This document shows positions 34,281-39,916 of a stretch of 39,916 bases of DNA, in pieces (the first letter of the stretch is position 1; each line of letters opens with the position of its first letter). The DNA is taken from contig CAYTLK010000025.1 in the NCBI GenBank assembly GCA_964438515.1, forward strand, positions 1-39,916, in the 5' to 3' direction. The notes under the pieces were generated by a model. The model saw nothing but the letters and a program-made list of their open reading frames with translations. It did no database searches and was not told the origin of the DNA. This DNA comes from RGIG3701 sp964438515. Lineage in GTDB: Bacteria > Planctomycetota > Planctomycetia > Pirellulales > Thermoguttaceae. A program made the position numbers and the translations under genes.

Positions 34281-34362
34281 TTAGTGAAAAAAAGAAAAAA
34301 AAGGTGAAAATTTGTGAAAATTTGTGAAAAAATGTCAAAAAATGTCAAAATTTGTGAAAAAC
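34281..34362. repeat. A-tracts phased at 10 bp (probably curved DNA)
   Basis: From about 34281 the sequence runs in blocks of exactly 10 bp (TTAGTGAAAA, then TTTGTGAAAA twice, AATGTCAAAA twice, TTTGTGAAAA), so A-tracts recur once per helical turn. Such phasing bends DNA. The region lies about 150 bp ahead of the secreted protein gene. The remainder of the 374 bp gap 34142-34515 is AT-rich with no gene seen. Confidence 0.7.
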
Positions 34363-34515
34363 CTCTTTCCAAAAGACGTATTTAAAGGTAGAATAAGATG
34401 GAACTCATAATTTTATACTCGACGCAGTTTAAATTTCCACTGCGAAATTTTCAGGTGAAACGAGTATCGAATTTCCTTAAACAATCCGGGGCCGCGACTC
34501 GCAGGAGGTGAAGCC

Positions 34516-35367
34516 ATGTTGATAAAAAACCGTTTGAATTTCAGTGTTTTGGGCGTCATTTTGACGTTGGGAGCCTCCGCCGCGTGGGCGCAGTACCCGC
34601 CTCCGGGCGGAACAATGGTACAAAGTCCCAGAACACCCGCAATGGCTCCCGCCTCTCCGTCTGCCGCAACTCCCGGAAGAGCCGCGGTTGAGAGCGCCAC
34701 GCTCAATACGGTCAACGCGGGACTTCCTCAGGGCGGAAACATCCCCGGCGCAGGAGTTACAGGAACGACAGGCCGACCGATGCCAACGCTGAATCCGTAT
34801 CAGAACTTGCAGCAGCCGCAGGTGCGTTCGTTCAATGGACCGGCACAGTACGGCCAGCACAATCCGAGCGCCGCCACGGAGAAACCGTTCGCGAATTACG
34901 AAGCAGCGCCGCTCATTAATCCGTACATGAATCTTTATCGCCGCGATAATTTTACGGGAATCGATAATTATAATTTGTACGTAAAACCTGCGATTGAGGC
35001 GGAACAGAAACGTCAGCAAATGCAGCATCAGCTCAACGCGATGCAGGAAAATCAGACGCAGTATCAGCAGCAGGCGCAGACTCAGTTCAACGCAAACGTC
35101 GGAGCCGCAACGGTCGGCGCGTCCTACGGACAGATGAATACGGGAACGAACGTGAATCAGCCCGGCGCGTCCTACGGTTTTTCCGGGACCGGCCCGACGG
35201 TTCATGTGGATCCTGAAGCGGCGGCGGTGAAAACCGACAAAGAAAAATTGGACGAAAAGGCGGAAAAGGATAAAAAGGAAGAAGAAGAGAAAAACGCCTC
35301 GTACTTCAATCCTTACGTCCCCCAGCGCCGCGGATACGTGAATCCTCATTACGAACCTGCGAGATAG
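34516..35367 (+). CDS. Secreted Gln/Asn/Ala-rich protein of planctomycete type, function unknown
   Basis: The 283-residue product has a signal peptide (LNFSVLGVILTLGASAAWAQ) and a low-complexity, Pro/Gln/Ala-rich chain. It contains LINPYMNLYRRDNFTGIDNY followed by NLYVKP, a motif type recurring in planctomycete exported proteins, and an earlier NPYQNLQQP. A Gln-rich helix (about 170-200) and a charged Lys/Glu coiled stretch (KEKLDEKAEKDKKEEEEK) precede the end. It has a perfect ribosome site AGGAGGTGA. It is probably periplasmic or cell-surface; no enzyme motif is visible and I do not assign a function. Confidence 0.85.
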   Translation: MLIKNRLNFSVLGVILTLGASAAWAQYPPPGGTMVQSPRTPAMAPASPSAATPGRAAVESATLNTVNAGLPQGGNIPGAGVTGTTGRPMPTLNPYQNLQQPQVRSFNGPAQYGQHNPSAATEKPFANYEAAPLINPYMNLYRRDNFTGIDNYNLYVKPAIEAEQKRQQMQHQLNAMQENQTQYQQQAQTQFNANVGAATVGASYGQMNTGTNVNQPGASYGFSGTGPTVHVDPEAAAVKTDKEKLDEKAEKDKKEEEEKNASYFNPYVPQRRGYVNPHYEPAR

Positions 35368-35462
35368 TTCGTTTCAGAGGGCGACGGGGCTTTCCCTCGC
35401 CTTGCACATTTTCACCATTCCTTCCATTTTACGCCTTTTTTTATCATTTAATCCTCAATTTT

Positions 35463-36566
35463 GTGAATCCAGTTTCCAACGGCGCGCCCTGCGTCATTGG
35501 AAACCTTTTTTATAAACGTAAGAGTCTGAATACCGTGACAGAAAAAAAGAAAACGACGTCCCAAAAACTTCAATCCCTCCTGTTTTTTCTTTTAAAAATC
35601 GGCGTATCGCTTGGAATTTTAGCGTTTTTGGTCTATCGTGCGGCTCAAGACGAAGAAACGATGAACGGTCTGCTTCACGGTAAAAAAATTTGGTCCTCCA
35701 TTGCGTTCGGTTTCTTTTTCACGTTCATTGCGGTTCTGGCGACGATCGTACGCTGGTGGAGGCTCGTACGCATTCAAAAAATGCAGGCGGAGTTTTGGAA
35801 CACGCTGCGAATCGGTTACATCGGCTACCTCTTCAATCTGGCTCCGATGGGGATTGTGGGGGGCGACCTGCTGAAAGCGTGGCTCCTCACGCGCCGCGAA
35901 AAGACGCGCTATCCCAACGCAGGCCCCGTCATTCTCGGTTCGATGTTCGTCGATCGAATGATCGGACTTTACGCGCTTTTTATGCTGGGCGGCATCGCGA
36001 TTCTTGCAACGGGCGTCCTCTGGAATCCGTCCACGTCCCAAACGCTTCGTTCCGCAAGCTGGGCGGTACTCATTGCGTGGGTCGTCGGAACGCTCGCGTG
36101 GATGGTGCTTTTGTGCCCGCCGCTTTCAAAAAAGGAACCCCGAACGCCGCGTTCCAAACTCGAAGAAATTTTTCAAAAAATTTCCTCAAGCGTGCGTCTG
36201 TATCGCAACTATCCGCTGAAACTCGCATGGATTTTGCTCATCAGCATCCTGATTCATGCGTCTTTTGCGACGTCGATTTATTTTTTGGCAGACGGAATCT
36301 GGCGCGGGTGCATCTGTCCTCCGCCCACTTTCGCGCAGCACATGTTCATTTCGCCCGCCAGTATGTCGATGTCGGCCGTTCCGCTTCCTGTGGGGCCGGT
36401 GGAAGTGGTGCTCGACGAACTGTATCGGGACGTCACCGGCCGATCCGGAATGGGACTCGTCGTGATGCTTGCGTATCGTTTTATCTGTCTGCTGATTGGA
36501 TTGCTCGGCGTCGTTTTTTATTTCAGTGCACGAGATGAAATTCGGCAAACCATGGTGGAAAGATAG
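35463..36566 (+). CDS. Flippase-like membrane protein (UPF0104/lysylphosphatidylglycerol synthase TM family)
   Basis: The 367-residue protein has about eight membrane helices. It contains the family motif NLAPMGIVGGDLLKAWLLTRR in the third-fourth helix region, the segment GSMFVDRMIGLYALF and a late PVGPVEVVLDELYRDVTG segment resembling the family's P-x-G-x-G-E/V motif. Relatives move or modify lipids and are often annotated as flippase-like or AglD/YbhN proteins; the substrate is not known. The start is uncertain: GTG at 35463 has no ribosome site, and GTG at 35535 (just before TEKKK) is equally possible. It follows the secreted protein gene by 95 bp and could be cotranscribed. Confidence 0.85.
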   Translation: MNPVSNGAPCVIGNLFYKRKSLNTVTEKKKTTSQKLQSLLFFLLKIGVSLGILAFLVYRAAQDEETMNGLLHGKKIWSSIAFGFFFTFIAVLATIVRWWRLVRIQKMQAEFWNTLRIGYIGYLFNLAPMGIVGGDLLKAWLLTRREKTRYPNAGPVILGSMFVDRMIGLYALFMLGGIAILATGVLWNPSTSQTLRSASWAVLIAWVVGTLAWMVLLCPPLSKKEPRTPRSKLEEIFQKISSSVRLYRNYPLKLAWILLISILIHASFATSIYFLADGIWRGCICPPPTFAQHMFISPASMSMSAVPLPVGPVEVVLDELYRDVTGRSGMGLVVMLAYRFICLLIGLLGVVFYFSARDEIRQTMVER

Positions 36567-36596
36567 ATTTTGCGCAGAGGGATCCAACCTATGTGA

Positions 36597-36650
36597 CGCA
36601 CAACGTTCGTTGTACGATTTTTGTACAACAATAAACAAGCATGTTTTCCA
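36597..36650 (+). repeat. Fragment of the structured intergenic repeat (copy F)
   Basis: CGCACAACGTTC then GTTGTACGATTTTTGTACAAC matches the 3' hairpin part of copies A, D and E (as CACAACATTCATTGTACG in D). The left part and both terminal repeats are missing. It lies 30 bp after the flippase-like gene. Gap 36567-36890 otherwise holds the promoter and stem-loop below. Confidence 0.6.
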
Positions 36651-36719
36651 ATATTTCACAATATTTCACAAAAAATTTATAATTTTCCTACTTTTTCGCA
36701 GGTTTCATGAAATGTAATA

Positions 36720-36748
36720 TTGAAAAAATTCCTTGTTTCTGATACACT
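36720..36748 (+). promoter_or_regulatory. Possible promoter of the oxoamine-synthase-like/ferrochelatase operon
   Basis: TTGAAA at 36720-36725 and TACACT at 36743-36748 are 17 bp apart, about 140 bp before the gene start. Confidence 0.4.
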
Positions 36749-36799
36749 ATATTATGCTGATTCCACTTGAAAATTCCGCATTGGGCGGCTGCGGCGGCA

Positions 36800-36823
36800 G
36801 TCGTTTCTCGATAGAGTAACGAC
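36800..36823 (+). promoter_or_regulatory. Stem-loop in the leader of the oxoamine-synthase-like gene
   Basis: GTCGTT-T-CTC-GATA-GAG-T-AACGAC forms a 9 bp stem with one T-T mismatch and a GATA tetraloop in the leader, 68 bp before the ATG. A regulatory role is possible but unproved. Confidence 0.4.
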
Positions 36824-36890
36824 GGGGAAGCGAAAATTCAAAATGCATCGGGCATAAAATTACTTCTGAAACCTTCAACTTAAAAACGCA

Positions 36891-37916
36891 ATGTATTCCT
36901 TTTGTCCTTCCGATTATTTAGCGATTCGCAACGATCCGGAAATCCTTCAGCTCACTTTCGATTCGGAGGAGCCGACGGATTACTACCAGATTCTTGAAAG
37001 AGCGGTCGCGAAGTTTTTCGGAATGGAAAATGTACTGTTTTTTCCCGACAGTTACATGGCGTTCATTGCACTTTTGCGCAGCGTCATTCAAAACGACGAT
37101 CTGATTCTTGTTCCGCCGGATGCTTCAGGTTCCCTCCTGGACGTACTGGAAATTTTGCCGCGTCACTGCGAAAACATCCATCTGGGAACGCTGCACGTAC
37201 AGACTTTCAAGAACATTCCAAGCACTACTTCACGTGTCGTGATTCTTGCAGACGGAATCAACGAAACGACCGGAAAACTCTCGCCCGTCGAGGATTGGAA
37301 CACGCACCTTCAAACCCTTTACACCGAACGCGGCGTTCCCGGCCTCATTGTGCTTGAAGACTCGCACGGGGTCGGAATTCTCGGAAAAAACTATCGCGGA
37401 ACCTTCGAACATTTCGGATTGAACGCGAATCGCGCCCTCAATCCCGCTTCCGGCGTTCAATATTACTTCAGCGGCTCGCTCTCGGAAGCGTTTGGGGCCT
37501 GCGGCGGATTTCTTGCGGGCGAAAAAAAATGGCTCAAACCCATTCGGAAGAACGAACCCACCTGCTGCGTGAAAAATCAAATTCCAATTTCGAATATTGT
37601 TTCAACAATCAAATCTCTGGAACTCGCGCGGGAGACGGAGCGTCACATTCGGCTGAAAAACAACATTCGGCTGATTTTCGAGAAACTGAAGGAGGCCGGC
37701 CTTTCGTTCGTCTCCGATCCTTTTGTACCGTTTGTACTTATTAAAACGCCGAATCCGAAAGAAATTCAAAGCGTAATGAACGCGCGCGGCTGCCGCGTGG
37801 CGGTGACGCATTTTACGAAACATCCGATGCTGTGTGTCGCGGTGACGTCCGCACATTGCGAGGTGGAAATGGATTTTCTCATCAAAACGCTTCTGGATGT
37901 TCTGAAATCTGCATAA
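36891..37916 (+). CDS. Alpha-oxoamine synthase-like (fold type I) protein lacking the PLP lysine
   Basis: The 341-residue protein resembles the KBL/BioF/ALAS/SPT family (fold type I PLP enzymes). It retains the segment LEDSHGVGILG, equivalent to the D-x-H-x-x-G-x-x-G aspartate/histidine site, and SGSLSEAFGACGGFL, equivalent to the T-x-S-K-A-x-G-x-x-G-G lysine site. The residue at the lysine position is Glu199 (codon GAA at 37485), so the normal Schiff-base lysine is absent. The N-terminal portion is shorter than in catalytic members (usually about 390-400 residues). A catalytically dead or regulatory homologue is likely. The gene is 16 bp ahead of ferrochelatase, so an ALAS-like link to haem is attractive but only inferred. 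It may also simply be a divergent enzyme using another lysine. Confidence 0.75.
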   Translation: MYSFCPSDYLAIRNDPEILQLTFDSEEPTDYYQILERAVAKFFGMENVLFFPDSYMAFIALLRSVIQNDDLILVPPDASGSLLDVLEILPRHCENIHLGTLHVQTFKNIPSTTSRVVILADGINETTGKLSPVEDWNTHLQTLYTERGVPGLIVLEDSHGVGILGKNYRGTFEHFGLNANRALNPASGVQYYFSGSLSEAFGACGGFLAGEKKWLKPIRKNEPTCCVKNQIPISNIVSTIKSLELARETERHIRLKNNIRLIFEKLKEAGLSFVSDPFVPFVLIKTPNPKEIQSVMNARGCRVAVTHFTKHPMLCVAVTSAHCEVEMDFLIKTLLDVLKSA

Positions 37917-37932
37917 TTTTCGAAAGAATTCT

Positions 37933-38856
37933 ATGAAAAACAAATATGATTCGGTTTTGATTTATGCTTACGGCGGCCCGGAAACGATGAGCGACGTTCT
38001 GCCGTTCCTCAAAAGCACACTCGGCGGAAAGGTTCTGACGCCCGAACGGTTCGCGGAAGTTTTTTCCCATTACAATTTTTTTGACGGCTGCAGTCCCATG
38101 AACGCGTACGCCCGGGAATTCATGGTGCTTTTGCGCACGTCCGGCCTTCCGCTTCCTTTATATTACGGGACGCTTCATGCAAGTCCGCGTCTGAAAGAAA
38201 CGCTCCGTCGGATGTTCGAAGACGGACGGCGGTGCGTGCGCGTTCTGATTCCGACGCCGTTTGGGGGGTATTTGAAGGCGTATCACGAAAAACTCGCACA
38301 GGCGCTGGCGGAACTTGCGGACGAATTGCATCTTTTGCCGGACGCGCTGCCGCAGCTCGACGTCATTCCGCCGTTCAGTACGCATCCGAACTTTTTGGAG
38401 GCGCATCGACAGACGATTTTAGACATTTTGCAGACGCTTCCGCCTTCCGCACGTCAAAAAGCGGTGTTTTTGTTTTCCGTACATTCTTTGCCGGTTTCGC
38501 TCGCTCAAAATGGTTACGAGTCGGAAGTTCGGCGAGCGTTCGACGTTTTAAGAGGGTGGTTTCCGCAAAATGAGTGCCGACTGGCGTGGCAGAGCGCGAG
38601 TTCCGCACCTGTTCCGTGGTTGAAACCTGCGCTGAAAGAAGAAATCGGGACGATTCAGCCGAATTTAGAGGGAAAACGTACGATTTTTTTGATTCCTCTA
38701 GGATTTCCGTTTGAAAACATGGAAGTTGCGTACGATTTAGATGTGGAAGCGTTCCGCGACGCGGAGACGGCTGGGTTTTTGCCGATTCGAGTGCCGACGG
38801 TTGGAACGCACACGGAATTTCTGACGATGGTTCGTCAATTTGCGGAATCTGAGTGA
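37933..38856 (+). CDS. hemH: Ferrochelatase
   Basis: The 307-residue protein matches ferrochelatase along its length: the start IYAYGGPETMSDVLPFL (family GGPE...PFL), the GGCSPMNAYAREF-like segment DGCSPMNAYAREF, the active-site histidine in FSVHSLP, the segment LAWQSASSAPVPWLKP, and the acidic site ENMEVAYDLDVEA near the end. It inserts ferrous iron into protoporphyrin IX or, in the coproporphyrin route, coproporphyrin III. Whether this is HemH or CpfC cannot be decided by eye. A weak ribosome site GAAAG precedes the ATG. It forms an operon with the oxoamine-synthase-like gene upstream and ends before a strong hairpin. The window's haem c protein fits a need for haem supply. Confidence 0.87.
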   Translation: MKNKYDSVLIYAYGGPETMSDVLPFLKSTLGGKVLTPERFAEVFSHYNFFDGCSPMNAYAREFMVLLRTSGLPLPLYYGTLHASPRLKETLRRMFEDGRRCVRVLIPTPFGGYLKAYHEKLAQALAELADELHLLPDALPQLDVIPPFSTHPNFLEAHRQTILDILQTLPPSARQKAVFLFSVHSLPVSLAQNGYESEVRRAFDVLRGWFPQNECRLAWQSASSAPVPWLKPALKEEIGTIQPNLEGKRTIFLIPLGFPFENMEVAYDLDVEAFRDAETAGFLPIRVPTVGTHTEFLTMVRQFAESE

Positions 38857-38866
38857 CGCAAAACCC

Positions 38867-38888
38867 GCCGGAGGTTTGCGCCTCCGGC
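38867..38888 (+). terminator. Hairpin after ferrochelatase
   Basis: GCCGGAGG (38867-38874) and CCTCCGGC (38881-38888) form a perfect 8 bp stem with a 6 base loop, 10 bases past the stop codon. There is no T-run, so termination is likely but not certain. Confidence 0.55.
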
Positions 38889-38900
38889 CGAGTTGAATCG

Positions 38901-39147
38901 AAGGAAGTCCTAAAATACAATACCAAGAAGTTTTTGAAAAAGGGGTCTGGGGAAAAAACAACATTCAAAATGTTTTTTCCCCACGACCGAAACGACAGTA
39001 CGGGAGCGCTCTTGTTTCCTCCCGTTAGGGTGGAAACACCGCCACGGTGTAAAAAAGCCCCTTGAAACACGACGTTCATTGTACGATTTTTGCATCGTAA
39101 TGTTTTTTGTAACAATTTCAAAATCTGAGGTTTCCAGAACTTCCTTT
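38901..39147 (+). repeat. Structured intergenic repeat, copy E (short form)
   Basis: Left end AAGGAAGTCCTAAAA at 38901; right end AGAACTTCCTTT to about 39147, which pairs with the left. Central hairpin GGGGAAAAAAC/GTTTTTTCCCC as in copy D; the 3' hairpin has changed to TACGAT/ATCGTA. It fills most of the 315 bp gap between the ferrochelatase and TMEM43-like genes. AATCGA occurs just outside both ends (not perfectly aligned), a possible but weak target duplication. Confidence 0.9.
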
Positions 39148-39171
39148 AAATCGAATCGTACAAAAGAACAA

Positions 39172-39916
39172 TTACGCAGATTTCTTTTTACCGTTCATGA
39201 ATGCGTAAATTACGAGGCCGGCAGCGACTGCGAGAAGCGGAATCGCAACGAGCGGACGATAGTACAGCCACGCAATTCCTACAACGACGAGCGAGCCGGC
39301 GAGCGAAATCAGGAAGGCCGCAAACGTCGTCGCGCCGCCCACAAGCGCCCCGATGAACGGAACCACATCCGCCACAACGGAAAGCGGTTTGAAAATCATA
39401 GAGAAACCCATAAACATCATTACGAATCCAACGACTCGCAGAACCCATCCCAGCATGGTGTTTGCGCTCTGCGCGTCGGCAAACATTTTTTCTGCGGTGA
39501 CGATTCCCACGTCGAGGAGTTCCAGCGGGTTATTTGCGGTCTGATACGCGCAAAGCGTGTCGCCCTGCTGGGCCGCAATGACGCTGACGTCGCCGCTGGG
39601 AACGAACTCGAACGTGATTTTCATATCGCCGATTTCGGGTCTTTTGGGGTTTTTCCCGATGTAATAACCGCCATTGTACAATTTCTGCGACACTTCCTCG
39701 TTCGACATTCGGTCCGCAGCCGCATTTGCAGCCTGCGTGAGAGTCGCAGCGGTTGCGTCCGTCGCCGCATTTCCGGTGGAAGCCGGGGCGGGAATCGTGT
39801 CGGCTGTCGATGTGCTTTCAACGACTGTTTCAGCGGGTTCCACAGTTTCGGCCGGAACGACTGTTTCAGCGGGTTCCACAGTTTCAGCCGGAACGACTGT
39901 TTCAGCGGGTTCCACA
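39172..39916 (-). CDS. TMEM43-family membrane protein, 5' end beyond the window
   Basis: The visible 247 residues are the C-terminal part of a TMEM43-like (DUF1625) protein. They include a region of repeated Pro-Ala-Glu-Thr-Val units, a soluble segment ending in the family-typical GWVLRVVGFVMMFMGFSMIF, and then several close helices (VVPFIGALVGGATTFAAFLI, AWLYYRPLVAIPLLAVAAGL) and a Lys-rich end. The bacterial role is unknown; the human homologue is a nuclear-envelope protein. The first visible codon is GTG (Val) within the repeat, so the true start lies outside the window. Stop is at 39172. Confidence 0.8.
   Translation of the reverse strand, partial: VEPAETVVPAETVEPAETVVPAETVEPAETVVESTSTADTIPAPASTGNAATDATAATLTQAANAAADRMSNEEVSQKLYNGGYYIGKNPKRPEIGDMKITFEFVPSGDVSVIAAQQGDTLCAYQTANNPLELLDVGIVTAEKMFADAQSANTMLGWVLRVVGFVMMFMGFSMIFKPLSVVADVVPFIGALVGGATTFAAFLISLAGSLVVVGIAWLYYRPLVAIPLLAVAAGLVIYAFMNGKKKSA
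39821..39916 (-). repeat. 36 bp tandem repeat coding PAETV units
   Basis: Units beginning at 39821, 39857 and 39893 repeat with period 36 bp and encode 12-residue blocks (PAETVV-PAETVE). The array continues past the window edge, so copy number cannot be counted. Confidence 0.9.

Noticed and set aside
13568..39147. Interpretation of the dispersed repeats as a CRISPR array
   Set aside because: The copies are far apart, of unequal length and not separated by regular spacers.
38901..39160. Target-site duplication AATCGA flanking copy E
   Set aside because: The two occurrences are not at equal distance from the ends and other copies show no comparable duplication, so it is recorded only as weak.

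Overview
This 39.9 kb window looks like a chromosomal segment of a planctomycete-type bacterium (Planctomycetota, possibly a host- or gut-associated lineage). This is inferred from the gene families: an ECF-like sigma factor with a C-terminal extension beside a large Hanks-type Ser/Thr kinase with a C-terminal PDZ-like domain, a c-type cytochrome of the HzsA-related (hydrazine synthase alpha-like) family, a secreted protein with a NPYMNLYRR...NYNLYVKP-type motif, a TPR protein, EF-hand lipoprotein and large secreted glycoside hydrolases. Base composition is near 50% GC in genes and AT-rich between them. Several promoters match a housekeeping sigma-70 consensus (TTGACN, 16-17 bp, TATAAT).

Layout. 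1-7.1 kb (+): ECF-like sigma/PDZ protein, Hanks kinase/PDZ, and a translationally overlapping secreted clan-A glycoside hydrolase with a discoidin domain. 7.1-9.9 kb (+): xseB, then a two-gene operon of a HTH-PTS EIIA fusion and a radical SAM/SPASM protein. 9.9-12.8 kb (-): a CAU-anticodon tRNA with its own promoter and terminator, and an RND/MMPL exporter. 13-18.6 kb (+): C_GCAxxG_C_C redox protein, short-chain dehydrogenase, secreted transglutaminase-like protein, EF-hand lipoprotein and TPR protein. 18.6-23.1 kb (-): an arsenic-type operon (arsR, permease, ArsE-like thioredoxin, two ArsF-like thioredoxin-fold proteins, ArsG-like permease) interrupted by two copies of a repeat. 23.4-27.7 kb (+): a GH106-like alpha-L-rhamnosidase. 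28-34.1 kb (-): an NSS/SLC6 sodium symporter with a 34-residue overlapping small subunit, the HzsA-related cytochrome and an RluA-type pseudouridine synthase. 34.5-38.9 kb (+): secreted low-complexity protein, flippase-like membrane protein, an alpha-oxoamine-synthase-like protein that lacks the PLP lysine, and ferrochelatase. 39.2 kb to the end (-): a TMEM43-family protein cut by the window edge.

The most unusual feature is a dispersed 234-351 bp intergenic element present in five near-complete copies (A-E) and one fragment. It has about 15 bp terminal inverted repeats (AAGGAAGTCCTAAAA), several internal hairpins whose arms change in a compensatory way between copies, and an exchangeable central hairpin module. 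All copies point the same way, and two lie inside the ars operon. It resembles a MITE or a structured RNA repeat; no transposase is present. Other points worth a second look are the sigma/PDZ plus kinase/PDZ module, the lysine-less oxoamine synthase homologue next to ferrochelatase, the HTH-EIIA/radical SAM pair, a chain of perfect inverted repeats downstream of the HzsA-related gene, and A-tracts phased at 10 bp upstream of the secreted protein gene.
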